NCBI RefSeq assembly: GCF_003284925.1
Contig: NZ_QMEX01000002.1
Location: 108,179-172,178 of the forward strand
Length of the DNA stretch: 64,000 nt
Source of the DNA: Mycolicibacter senuensis
GTDB lineage: Bacteria > Actinomycetota > Actinomycetes > Mycobacteriales > Mycobacteriaceae
Direction of reading: 5' to 3'
The notes under the pieces are model-generated. The model made no database searches. It worked only from the letters and a program-made list of their open reading frames with translations, and was not told the origin of the DNA. Positions 25,313-33,723 of this stretch are shown here, piece by piece; the stretch's first letter is position 1, and every line of letters begins with the position of its first letter. Position numbers and translations under genes: made by a program.

Positions 25313-26524
25313 ATGACCCAGGCGCCGTTGACGGGTATCACCGTGGTAGGTATCGAGCAAGCGGTGGCAGCTCCATATGCCACCCGTCAACTCGCGGACC
25401 TCGGTGCCCGGGTGATCAAGATCGAACGCCCCGGTGGCGGCGACTTCGCGCGCGGCTACGACCGGACCGTACACGGTGACTCGAGCTACTTCGTTTGGCT
25501 GAACCGGGGAAAGGAGTCGCTCACCCTCGACCTCAAACATGCGCAGGGTCAAGGTGTCGTCCGCCGGTTACTGGACAGCGCCGACGTGCTGGTGCACAAC
25601 CTGGGGCCGGGTGCGGCCGCGCGCATGGGGCTGGACGCCACGGCCATGGCGAAATCCAACCCAGGGCTGGTGGTCTGCACAATCACCGGCTACGGCAACG
25701 ATGGCCCGTGGCGCCATCGCAAAGCCTACGATCTGTTGGTGCAGGCCGAGGCCGGCCTGTTGTCGGCCACCGGCTCGCCCGAAGAGGTCGCCCGAGCCGG
25801 AATCTCCGTCGCCGACATCGCCGCGGGAATGTTCGCCTACTCCGGTGTGCTGACCGCACTGTATATGCGAGCTACCACCGGGCAAGTCGCACCGGTATCG
25901 GTGTCATTGTTCGACGCGCTGGCCGAGTGGATGGGCCAGCCGATGTATTACAGCCACTACGGCACCGGAACCACCCTGCAGCGCACCGGAGCCCGCCACG
26001 CAACAATCGCGCCCTACGGACCGTTCACCGCCGGCGACGGCGGCACAGTGCTCCTGGCCGTCCAGAACCAACCCGAGTGGCGTCGATTGTGCGAGGACGT
26101 GCTCGGTAGACCGGAGCTGGTAAATGATCCGCGGTTCGCCGAAAACCCGGATCGGCTGGCACATCGCGACGAACTCGAGTCCATCATCACCGCCGGGATC
26201 ACCGGGCTCACTGCCGACGAATTCGAACACCGGTTGGAGAAGGCCGGCGTGGCTAACGCACGGATGAACAACCCCGATCAGCTGTGGAACCATCCGGCAC
26301 TGGCCGAACGAGACCGTCGACGGCCGTTTCGGGCACCCGGCGGAATGGTCGAGGGACTACTCCCTCCGGCCGTATTGTCCGGTGTCGACGTTCCGATCGG
26401 CGATGTACCCGCGCTCGGCGCCCACAGCGGAGATATCTTGCGCGAGTTGGGTTATTCATCCGACGACATCGATGACCTGGTGCGCCAGCGAGTGACAACA
26501 CTGGACAATGCCTCCACCAACTGA
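25313..26524 (+). CDS. CaiB/BaiF-family CoA transferase
   Basis: A 403-residue class III CoA transferase. The catalytic Asp is visible in KAYDLLVQAEAG (Asp139), and the Gly-rich CTITGYGNDGPW segment (about 122-133) is conserved. The family moves CoA between carboxylic acids, such as a pathway acid and succinyl-CoA or another thioester. It heads an operon with the acyl-CoA dehydrogenase 39 bp downstream. Unlike the racemase-like gene at 20 kb it has the longer form typical of true transferases. Donor and acceptor unknown. Confidence 0.9.
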   Translation: MTQAPLTGITVVGIEQAVAAPYATRQLADLGARVIKIERPGGGDFARGYDRTVHGDSSYFVWLNRGKESLTLDLKHAQGQGVVRRLLDSADVLVHNLGPGAAARMGLDATAMAKSNPGLVVCTITGYGNDGPWRHRKAYDLLVQAEAGLLSATGSPEEVARAGISVADIAAGMFAYSGVLTALYMRATTGQVAPVSVSLFDALAEWMGQPMYYSHYGTGTTLQRTGARHATIAPYGPFTAGDGGTVLLAVQNQPEWRRLCEDVLGRPELVNDPRFAENPDRLAHRDELESIITAGITGLTADEFEHRLEKAGVANARMNNPDQLWNHPALAERDRRRPFRAPGGMVEGLLPPAVLSGVDVPIGDVPALGAHSGDILRELGYSSDDIDDLVRQRVTTLDNASTN

Positions 26525-26563
26525 CGAAAAAATCACCAACGAGCAACTCTCCCAGGGAGTCAG

Positions 26564-27718
26564 ATGATCACGACACTCAGCGAGGAAGAGACCATCCTGG
26601 TCGAGACCATCCGTGCGTTCATCGACCGTGACGTCAAACCCTCGATCCGCGACGTCGAACACGCCAACACCTACCCCGAGACGTGGATCGACCAGATGAA
26701 GCGAATCGGCATCTATGGCTTGGCCGTCCCCGAAGAATACGGCGGCTCGCCGGTCTCGATGCCCTGCTACGTCGAAGTCACCCAGGAACTGGCCCGCGGG
26801 TGGATGAGCCTGGCCGGGGCAATGGGCGGCCACACCGTGGTCGCCAAGCTGATCTCGCTGTTCGGCACCGAAGAGCAGAAGCAGAAATACCTGCCGCCGA
26901 TGGCCACCGGTGAAATCCGCGCCACCATGGCGCTCACCGAACCCGGCGGCGGCTCGGACCTGCAGGCGATGACAACCACCGCGCGCGCTGACGGAGACGA
27001 CCTGGTGATCAATGGGTCGAAGACCTGGATCAGCAACGCGCGGCGATCGGGTCTTATTGCGCTGCTGTGCAAGACTGATCCCACTGCCACCCCGCGCCAC
27101 AAGGGCATCTCGGTATTGCTGGTGGAGCACGGCGAAGGCTTAACGGTGTCACGCGATCTCCCCAAGCTCGGCTACAAGGGTGTGGAATCCTGCGAATTGT
27201 CGTTCGATGACTGCCGGGTGCCCTCCTCAGCGATTCTCGGCGGGGTACCCGGCAAAGGCTTTGGCCAGATGATGAAAGGACTTGAGACCGGACGTATTCA
27301 GGTGGCATCGCGCGCGTTGGGCGTCGCGACCGCCGCACTGGAGGACGCGTTGGTCTACGCCCAGCAACGGGAGAGCTTCGGCCAGCCCATCTGGAAGCAC
27401 CAATCGATCGGCAATTATCTCGCCGACATGGCGACCAAACTCACCGCTGCACGCCAACTCACCCGGTATGCCGCCGAAAAGTTCGACGCCGGCCAGCGTT
27501 GCGACATGGAGGCCGGTATGGCCAAGCTGTTCGCCTCAGAGGTGGCGATGGAGATTGCGCTGAACGCGGTCCGGATCCACGGTGGCTACGGCTATTCCAC
27601 CGAGTACGACGTCGAGCGATACTTTCGCGATGCGCCGCTGATGATCGTGGGTGAAGGCACCAATGAGATCCAGCGCAATGTCATTGCAGCGCAGCTGGTC
27701 TCACGCGGAGGGATCTAA
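26564..27718 (+). CDS. Acyl-CoA dehydrogenase
   Basis: A 384-residue FAD-dependent dehydrogenase. The middle domain has MALTEPGGGSDLQAM (near 125-139) and the C-terminal domain ends with IVGEGTNEIQRN (near 363-374), which includes the catalytic Glu of the short/medium-chain group. CCCAGGGAG precedes the ATG by a short gap. Paired with the CoA transferase upstream, it probably dehydrogenates the acyl-CoA that the transferase makes. The tandem-TetR gene converges on it from the right. Confidence 0.93.
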   Translation: MITTLSEEETILVETIRAFIDRDVKPSIRDVEHANTYPETWIDQMKRIGIYGLAVPEEYGGSPVSMPCYVEVTQELARGWMSLAGAMGGHTVVAKLISLFGTEEQKQKYLPPMATGEIRATMALTEPGGGSDLQAMTTTARADGDDLVINGSKTWISNARRSGLIALLCKTDPTATPRHKGISVLLVEHGEGLTVSRDLPKLGYKGVESCELSFDDCRVPSSAILGGVPGKGFGQMMKGLETGRIQVASRALGVATAALEDALVYAQQRESFGQPIWKHQSIGNYLADMATKLTAARQLTRYAAEKFDAGQRCDMEAGMAKLFASEVAMEIALNAVRIHGGYGYSTEYDVERYFRDAPLMIVGEGTNEIQRNVIAAQLVSRGGI

Positions 27719-27741
27719 GATCCGATAATACTACGCTGATC

Positions 27742-29085
27742 TCACTTTGCCGCGCGACCGAAGAAGCCCCGGGAGATACTGCTCATCAGCAGATCAACGA
27801 TTTCGTCGTCGCTCATCGGTTCGGGCAGATCCTGGGCCGCTTGCGGAACCCGGGTCACTAAGGCGCGCAGGATGAGCGCCGCGACGATCGGGTCAAATGG
27901 GTATGGTCCACGCCGGTGGATCAGCATCCTCGCCGCACCGATATCCATCAGCACCTGGCCATTCTCACCAATCGCAACCACGGTGGGCCCGTCGGCGGTT
28001 CCCTCCGCCCACGCCTCGATGCAGCCCGAATAGCGGTCATAGAACTCCGCATACGTGGCCAGCCAATTCCGCAGCGCCGGCTCCTCGCCCAGGGGGTCGA
28101 CGTCGGCGATCCGCGCAGCGAAAGTCTTTCCAGATTCGTAGATTTCGGCTCCGACGGCGGCTAGCAGATCCTGCTTGTCGCTGAAATATTTGTAGAATGT
28201 GCCCCGCGCGACGTCGGCGGCCTCGACGATGTCGTCGACGTTGGTGCTGCGGTAGCCGCGCGCGCGGAACTGCGCGGCGCCGGCGTCGGCTAGGGCGGTG
28301 ACCGTCTTGATGGCGCGCTTGCTCAAACCGGCCGTGCGGTCGGTGATCGATAGTCCGTCGACATTCGGTGCGGGCGGTACCGTAATCGCATCGACGTCGG
28401 CGGCCGGGTCGGCGCTGGTGTGTAGCGACAACGACGCCAACACCTGCGGCGGTGTGTCCGGGAACAGCGCAAGTTGAAGGAAGACCGACAACGTGTCCAC
28501 TGCGGCCTTGGCGCTGCGGCCGTAGGCGCGGCCGGTGTGGACGAACAGGTTGATGCGGTGGACCAGCGCGGTCATCGTCATGGCCGCGACCTCGGGATCG
28601 ATGCCGTGGATACCCGACGCGGCCAGCCGCTCGGCGACGCGATGGTTGTAGCTGCGGACAAACCGGGTGATTTCCGGGCGCACCTTGGCGTCCGACGATG
28701 CGATCGCCGTCCATTGGATGAACATCGTGGAGTACTTCTCGAAGACCCAACTCCACTCACCCAGCCACCAGTTGAGGTTGTCAAAGCCTATTTCGTCAGG
28801 CCCCAACGGTCCGATTCGCCGCGCCACCCGGAACAGGGCGCCGCCACACTCGTTGAGCAGTTCGCGGAAGATCTCGTCTTTGCCCTGGAAGTATTGATAA
28901 GCCGTCGCGCGGGAAACACCGGCGGCCTTGGCGATCGCGTCGACCGACGTGTCAAAGTAGCCCAGCCGGCCGAACAACTCCAGCGACACCTCGGTGATCC
29001 GGTTGCGCGTCGTGGCGCCCCGGACACCGACCTCCGGGCTGGAGGGGCCGTAGCTGGCGCGGCGGACGATGGATGATTCGGACAT
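27742..29085 (-). CDS. Tandem TetR regulator (two DNA-binding domains in one chain)
   Basis: A 447-residue protein made of two TetR units. HTH 1 is at about 25-72 (VDAIAKAAGVSRATAYQYFQGK) and HTH 2 at about 255-305 (VDDIVEAADVARGTFYKYFSDK), each followed by a helical ligand/dimer region. A single chain therefore could bind both halves of one operator. Mce3R of M. tuberculosis is a known regulator with this layout; I see no close sequence kinship. The MaoC pair lies just upstream in the same direction. It is the best local candidate for binding the TTCTGAC boxes, but this is inference. Confidence 0.9.
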   Translation of the reverse strand: MSESSIVRRASYGPSSPEVGVRGATTRNRITEVSLELFGRLGYFDTSVDAIAKAAGVSRATAYQYFQGKDEIFRELLNECGGALFRVARRIGPLGPDEIGFDNLNWWLGEWSWVFEKYSTMFIQWTAIASSDAKVRPEITRFVRSYNHRVAERLAASGIHGIDPEVAAMTMTALVHRINLFVHTGRAYGRSAKAAVDTLSVFLQLALFPDTPPQVLASLSLHTSADPAADVDAITVPPAPNVDGLSITDRTAGLSKRAIKTVTALADAGAAQFRARGYRSTNVDDIVEAADVARGTFYKYFSDKQDLLAAVGAEIYESGKTFAARIADVDPLGEEPALRNWLATYAEFYDRYSGCIEAWAEGTADGPTVVAIGENGQVLMDIGAARMLIHRRGPYPFDPIVAALILRALVTRVPQAAQDLPEPMSDDEIVDLLMSSISRGFFGRAAK

Positions 29086-29112
29086 GATGAATCCAGCCTA
29101 TGGCCGAGCGAT

Positions 29113-29550
29113 TCAGCCCGCGTCACACGGTGCGGCGTTTCGCGGAATCAAAAACTCCGCGATCCCGGTGACCGCGGCACCGCCGGTTTGCCGGGCTGCG
29201 GCCAACTCCACTGTGACCCGATCCCTCTCCCCCTCGGCGGCCAGGTCCGTGATGCGTCCGGAGCAGGTCAGCACATCGTTGGGCCAGACCTGCTCACGGA
29301 AGCGCACCCGAAATCGGCGGAGGGTGCGCGCGCCGAGCCAGTCGGTTGCGAAGGTGGCTAACAGCGCGGCAGTGAACATGCCTTGGGCGAAGACGGACGG
29401 ATAGCCGGCCGAGTGCGCCAACTCGTCGTCGTAGTGCATCGGGTTGAGGTCCCCGGACGCCCCCGCGTAGCGGACGAGCATCTGGCGGGTGACCGGCCCG
29501 AACTCGCGCGGCGTGGCCTCAGCGCCGACCCGCAGCGCGGCGGCGGTCAC
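29113..29550 (-). CDS. MaoC-like (R)-specific hydratase subunit
   Basis: A 145-residue hotdog-fold MaoC domain. The hydratase-2 signature is clear: YAGASGDLNPMHYDDELA (about 29-46) with the Asp and His that make up the catalytic dyad. It overlaps the stop of the preceding MaoC-like gene by 4 bp. The two together form the heterodimeric enoyl-CoA hydratase known for steroid and fatty acyl substrates (ChsH1-H2/HadAB style), in which this unit is catalytic. Confidence 0.9.
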   Translation of the reverse strand: MTAAALRVGAEATPREFGPVTRQMLVRYAGASGDLNPMHYDDELAHSAGYPSVFAQGMFTAALLATFATDWLGARTLRRFRVRFREQVWPNDVLTCSGRITDLAAEGERDRVTVELAAARQTGGAAVTGIAEFLIPRNAAPCDAG

Positions 29551-29981
29551 GGCCGCGCCCGTTCGATGAAGGTGGCTCGCGCCTCGACCACCAGTGCGCC
29601 CTGCGGTGAACGGTATTCGGTGACGACGGTCGCGAACCGCATTGTCCCGCCTCGCTTACCAGGCTTGGAGTACCGGTCGACGATCTTTTCGTGCGCGGTC
29701 AGAGTGTCGCCGGCCCGGGGCAGCTCGCCATGGAAGATGTACTCCTGCTCGCCGTGCAGCAGCCGCGTGCGGTCGAACCCCACACCGATCCGGGCGCCGG
29801 GCGGGGCCCAGCGGCCGCCCGTGGTCAGAAAGGTGGGCGGAATAATGGCGTCGGACCCGCGGTAGGCCGGCTGGTCGGATTGCATGGCGTCGGCGAACTC
29901 CGCGATCTTCCCGCGTTCGACGATCATCTCCCACGGCTGACCGGCACTTGGCTCGGTGGAGGGTTCCAGCGATCGGCTCAT
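29547..29981 (-). CDS. MaoC-like N-terminal (non-catalytic) hydratase subunit
   Basis: A 144-residue FAS1/HadA-type hotdog protein. It has IVERGKIAEFADAMQ near 19-33 and IIPPTFLTTGG near 46-56, but lacks the D-x4-H dyad of the partner, as expected for the substrate-binding half. I chose ATG 29981; the frame upstream to 30026 overlaps a TTCTGAC half-box and the divergent promoter. It is divergent from the aldehyde dehydrogenase at 30.1 kb and coupled to the catalytic MaoC gene by a 4-bp overlap. Confidence 0.87.
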   Translation of the reverse strand: MSRSLEPSTEPSAGQPWEMIVERGKIAEFADAMQSDQPAYRGSDAIIPPTFLTTGGRWAPPGARIGVGFDRTRLLHGEQEYIFHGELPRAGDTLTAHEKIVDRYSKPGKRGGTMRFATVVTEYRSPQGALVVEARATFIERARP

Positions 29982-30059
29982 GATGGCCAATAGTGTCAGA
30001 AAATCACGTGAAGTGAAACCCAGCACTAGGATTTCCCAGCTGTAGACGCTTGAAGAAAG

Positions 30060-30077
30060 ATGACATTACTGCCAGAA
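30060..30077. promoter_or_regulatory. Putative operator box, reverse orientation
   Basis: On the minus strand it reads TTCTGGC-AGTAAT-GTCAT, two mismatches from TTCTGAC-N6-GTCAC. A separate TTCTGAC half-box is at 30001-29995. Both lie between the MaoC pair and the aldehyde dehydrogenase. It covers the ATG at 30060, an argument for starting the dehydrogenase at 30087. Confidence 0.4.
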
Positions 30078-30086
30078 TCACCCGAT

Positions 30087-31523
30087 ATGTACGAGTTGGC
30101 GGCGAGCTACGTCGCAGGAAAATGGGCCGCTGGCAACGATGACGAGAAGATCGCGGTGCGGTCTCCGGCGACGGATGAGCTGTTGGGCACGGTGGGCATC
30201 GCCGGCTCCGCCGAGGTCGATGCCGCGGTCGCAGCGGCGCGTGCTGCCTTGACCTCGTCACCGTGGTGTGACACTTCGCCGGCGGACCGAGCCGCCGCCC
30301 TGGGCCGGTTGGCCGACGGGCTGGCCGCCCGCAAGGGTGTCCTCGCCGATCTGACCACAGCCGAAATCGGCTCGCCACGGTCCTGGAGCACCTTCGGTCA
30401 GGTGCTCACCGCCGTCGGGGTGCTACGGGCGTACGCCGCGATCACACCGGACTACCCGTTCGAATCCACCCGACCGTCGCTGGCCGGCGGAAGGGTGACT
30501 GTCCGGCAGCTGCCCGTCGGCGTGGTGGGCGCGATCATCCCGTGGAACACGCCACTGTTCATCGCGGCGCTGAAACTCGGGCCGGCGCTGGCGGCCGGCT
30601 GCAGCGTGGTGCTCAAGCCGGCACCCGACGCACCGCTGAGCATCGGTCTCCTCACCGAAGTGATCGAAGAAGCCGGTCTGCCCGACGGCGTGATCAACAT
30701 CGTCAACGGCGCGGCGGCGACCGGACAGGCGCTGACATCGCATCCCGACGTCGACAAGGTCAGTTTCACCGGCTCCACTGTGGTGGGCGCGCAGATTGCT
30801 GCCGCCTGCGGGTCGCAGATCCGCCGCTGCAGCACCGAGCTGGGCGGCAAGTCGGCGGCGATCGTGCTGCTCGACGCGCCGCTGGAATCGACGGTGAGCG
30901 GGCTGGTCGGCGGCGTGATGGGCAACAACGGCCAGCTGTGCGCAGCGCTGACACGAATCCTGCTGCCGCGCAGCCGCTATGACGAGTTCTGCTCCGCACT
31001 CACCGCCGCGGTGGAAAAACTCACGGTCGGCGATCCGGCCGATCGAACCACCGATATCGGTCCGCTGATCAACGAGGTCGCCCGTGATCGGGTCGAAGGT
31101 TTCCTACAGCGGGCAGACGCCGAGGGCGCCACCATCTTGACCGGCGGAAAACGCCCTGCTGGCCGTGGGTGGTTCGTCAGACCCGCACTGGTGGCCGCCA
31201 GCAACGCCATGGAGATCGCTCGCGAGGAAGTGTTCGGACCGGTGGCGGTGCTGATCGCCTACGACGACTCGCAAGGCGACTCCGCTGCGGTGAACATCGC
31301 CAACGACTCGCGCTACGGCCTGGTCGGGGCCGTATGGTCAGCCGACGACGACCGCGCGGCAACGGTGGCAGCACAGTTGCGGGCCGGTTCGGTCGCGGTC
31401 AACTCGACGGCCGTCCTGGACTTCGGCAGCCCCTTCGGCGGCTTCAAGGAGTCCGGCATCGGCCGCGAAGGCGGACCGGAGGGCATCGCCGGGTTCGTCG
31501 AATACCAAGCCATCATTCGCTAG
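30087..31523 (+). CDS. Aldehyde dehydrogenase
   Basis: A 478-residue aldehyde dehydrogenase from the preferred ATG (MYELAASYVAGKW); an ATG at 30060 with GAAGAAAG close by would add nine residues. IIPWNTPLF near 149-157 is the NAD site, ELGGKSA near 251-257 carries the Glu, and the nucleophile is in NGQLCAALTR near 285 (C in QLC; one residue pattern shift from the usual GQxC still fits). FGSPFGGFKESGIGREGG near the end is typical. The alcohol dehydrogenase follows after 18 bp, so the pair would take a primary alcohol to an acid. Confidence 0.9.
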   Translation: MYELAASYVAGKWAAGNDDEKIAVRSPATDELLGTVGIAGSAEVDAAVAAARAALTSSPWCDTSPADRAAALGRLADGLAARKGVLADLTTAEIGSPRSWSTFGQVLTAVGVLRAYAAITPDYPFESTRPSLAGGRVTVRQLPVGVVGAIIPWNTPLFIAALKLGPALAAGCSVVLKPAPDAPLSIGLLTEVIEEAGLPDGVINIVNGAAATGQALTSHPDVDKVSFTGSTVVGAQIAAACGSQIRRCSTELGGKSAAIVLLDAPLESTVSGLVGGVMGNNGQLCAALTRILLPRSRYDEFCSALTAAVEKLTVGDPADRTTDIGPLINEVARDRVEGFLQRADAEGATILTGGKRPAGRGWFVRPALVAASNAMEIAREEVFGPVAVLIAYDDSQGDSAAVNIANDSRYGLVGAVWSADDDRAATVAAQLRAGSVAVNSTAVLDFGSPFGGFKESGIGREGGPEGIAGFVEYQAIIR

Positions 31524-31541
31524 TTCGGAAGGAACACTTCA

Positions 31542-32672
31542 ATGGAGACCCAGGCAGCGGTGTTGTGGGAACGCAACAGCCCGTGGTCCATCGAGACCAT
31601 CGAACTCGATGCACCCAAGCCACCGGAAGTGCTGGTCGAATTGCACGCTTCGGGCATGTGCCACTCCGACGATCACCTCGTCACCGGCGATATGCCTATC
31701 CGGCTGCCATGCATCGGCGGCCATGAGGGAGCTGGCGTGGTCAAGGCGGTCGGCGAGCACGTGTCCTGGCTGGCCCCCGGTGACCATGTGGTGTTCAGCT
31801 TCATCCCATCGTGCGGCAGGTGTCGGTCCTGTTCGACAGGCCACCAGAGCCTCTGCGACCTGGGCGCCAAGATCTATTCGGGCATGCAGATTTACGACGA
31901 GACCGCCCGACACCGGGCGAAGGGCCAGGATCTGGCGCTGGCGTGCGGTGTCGGATCATTCGCGCATCACACCGTGGTCCACGAGGCCAGCTGTGTGAAG
32001 ATCCCACACCATCATCGGCTGGACCTGGCGTGCCTGCTGGGCTGTGGCTTCATCACCGGATGGGGTTCAGCGGTGTATGCCGCCGATGTCCGGCCGGGTG
32101 ACACCGTGGTCGTCGCCGGCGTCGGCGGGATCGGTGCCGCCGCGGTGCAGGGAGCCCGGTTGGCCGGGGCCCGCACGATCACGGTGATCGACCCGTCGGA
32201 GTACAAGCGGGCCGAAGCCATCAAGATGGGTGCGACCCACACCGCCGCTGATTGGGGTCAGGCGAAAGACGTTGTCGCCGAGGCGACCTGGAATCGTGGT
32301 GCGGACAAGTTCATCTGCGCGATGGGTGTCGGCGACGGCCAGCTGGTGGGCCAGGCACTGGCGATGACGGCCAAGCGCGGACGACTGGTGATCACCAATA
32401 TCCATCCGATGCTCGAGCGCGAGATCAGAGCAAACCTGATGGATCTGACCCTGACCGAGAAACAGATCATCGGGACGCTGTACGGGTCCGGCAACCCGCG
32501 GGCCGACATTCCGAAGATTCTCGAGCTGCACAGCGCCGGCCAGGTCGACCTAGAGTCGATGGTGACCCGGACCTATCCGCTGGAGAAGGTCAACGACGGG
32601 TACGCCGATATGCACGCCGGCGCCAACATCCGCGGGGTGTTGACCTATCCGGCGGCCGAGGGCTTGCGTTGA
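31542..32672 (+). CDS. NDMA-dependent (mycofactocin-type) zinc alcohol dehydrogenase
   Basis: A 376-residue class III-like zinc dehydrogenase. The catalytic zinc ligands include Cys40 and His61-Glu62 in GGHEGAG; the structural zinc is held by Cys91, Cys94, Cys97 and Cys105. VAGVGGIGAAAVQGA binds NAD. The sequence pattern matches the NDMA-dependent alcohol dehydrogenases that keep NAD bound and pass electrons to mycofactocin. GGAAGGAAC precedes the ATG. It follows the aldehyde dehydrogenase, making an alcohol-aldehyde-acid module. Confidence 0.9.
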   Translation: METQAAVLWERNSPWSIETIELDAPKPPEVLVELHASGMCHSDDHLVTGDMPIRLPCIGGHEGAGVVKAVGEHVSWLAPGDHVVFSFIPSCGRCRSCSTGHQSLCDLGAKIYSGMQIYDETARHRAKGQDLALACGVGSFAHHTVVHEASCVKIPHHHRLDLACLLGCGFITGWGSAVYAADVRPGDTVVVAGVGGIGAAAVQGARLAGARTITVIDPSEYKRAEAIKMGATHTAADWGQAKDVVAEATWNRGADKFICAMGVGDGQLVGQALAMTAKRGRLVITNIHPMLEREIRANLMDLTLTEKQIIGTLYGSGNPRADIPKILELHSAGQVDLESMVTRTYPLEKVNDGYADMHAGANIRGVLTYPAAEGLR

Positions 32673-32673
32673 C

Positions 32674-33504
32674 TCACGAATTGCGGATCGCTGCAGCGAG
32701 TTCGCGTGGGGCGTCGAGCATGACGAACGCGGAACTGTCCGGTATTTCGTCCAGGGTCGCGTGCGGGAACGCCTCCAGTAACCGGCGGGCGTGATCGAGC
32801 GGGAACAGGGTGTCGTCGGTCCCCCACGCCAAGGTGACGGGTTTCTCGAAGGCCTCGATGGCCGGCGCGGCGCGCAACGTCAAGGCAGGATCCAACGAGG
32901 CCGTCACACGCACCGCGTCACGACGGGCCGCCGCGCTGGTCGCGAACGCGCCGAAGATGTCGCGCTGCCGTGCCGGTGTGGGCGCGTGGCGGCACACGGC
33001 TTTGAGGAAGAAGCGCTGGCCCGGGCCGGTCGACAGCAGCCGCAGGATGGCACCGCCGATGCTCGAACTGACCCGGCACAATTTCACAATCTGGGCAAAC
33101 GAGCCGGGCGGAAAGTGTTCGTAGCTATCACAATTGGTCAGCACCAGGCGGCCGATACGGGACGTGTCGAGCGCGATGTCGCCCAACGCGGCCAGGACCA
33201 GGCCGCCGCCGGTGTCATTGGCCACCACGGTGACATCGCGAAGATCCAGGGCGTCGAGAAAGTGGGCTACCCGGCGGGCGGCCGCCGCGGCACCGAGGTC
33301 CGCGTCACCGGTCGGCGTGCTGTGTGCGCCCAATGGCCAAGTCGGGACCACGCACCGAAAGTCGGCGCCCAGTTCCGCCACCACGTCATCCCACACGGCG
33401 CCGGTCACGTACACGCCGTGCACGAACACGACGGGGGGCCCGGCGCCGGTGTCGGCGTAGGCGATGTCCACCCCATCCACGCGAACCAGCTCGGTTGTCA
33501 TCAA
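32674..33504 (-). CDS. Alpha/beta hydrolase with Asp at the nucleophile position
   Basis: A 276-residue alpha/beta hydrolase. HGVYVTG (29-35) forms the oxyanion loop. The nucleophile elbow reads VANDTGGG, so Asp98 replaces Ser, as in haloalkane dehalogenases and epoxide hydrolases. The acid could be Asp in WGTDDTLFP (near 228). At the expected His, the sequence is DSSAFVMLD with no His, so the triad looks incomplete. A tandem CATAC-N5-GTATG operator lies 121-159 bp upstream, and the TetR gene is behind that. Function uncertain: epoxide/ester hydrolysis, or a binding protein. Confidence 0.83.
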   Translation of the reverse strand: MMTTELVRVDGVDIAYADTGAGPPVVFVHGVYVTGAVWDDVVAELGADFRCVVPTWPLGAHSTPTGDADLGAAAAARRVAHFLDALDLRDVTVVANDTGGGLVLAALGDIALDTSRIGRLVLTNCDSYEHFPPGSFAQIVKLCRVSSSIGGAILRLLSTGPGQRFFLKAVCRHAPTPARQRDIFGAFATSAAARRDAVRVTASLDPALTLRAAPAIEAFEKPVTLAWGTDDTLFPLDHARRLLEAFPHATLDEIPDSSAFVMLDAPRELAAAIRNS

Positions 33505-33624
33505 AGGTCTCCTTCACTCGCACCAGGTTTTCGAAGCTCCGGGATGCCTCGCGGACAGCTCAGACCTGAGCCGCGGATCGGCGTTGGAGCGACCGCACCG
33601 TGGTTCACCGCCAACACGATTTCA

Positions 33625-33663
33625 CATACCGAGTGTATGCATTTAACATACAAAGAGTATGTT
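33625..33663. promoter_or_regulatory. Tandem operator, two CATAC-N5-GTATG repeats
   Basis: Two perfect inverted repeats, 33625-33639 and 33647-33661, have centres 22 bp apart (two helical turns). The second extends to AACATAC-N5-GTATGTT. They lie in the promoter region of the hydrolase and just beyond the 3' end of the TetR gene. Confidence 0.7.
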
Positions 33664-33723
33664 CACCTGGGATCGGGTGTCAACACCGGGGCACATTCCC
33701 GGTCGGCTGTGACAGACGCTCCG

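Noticed and set aside
33625..33663. Could the tandem CATAC repeats be a CRISPR fragment?
   Set aside because: Only two short palindromic units with no spacers of constant length; the position fits an operator pair.
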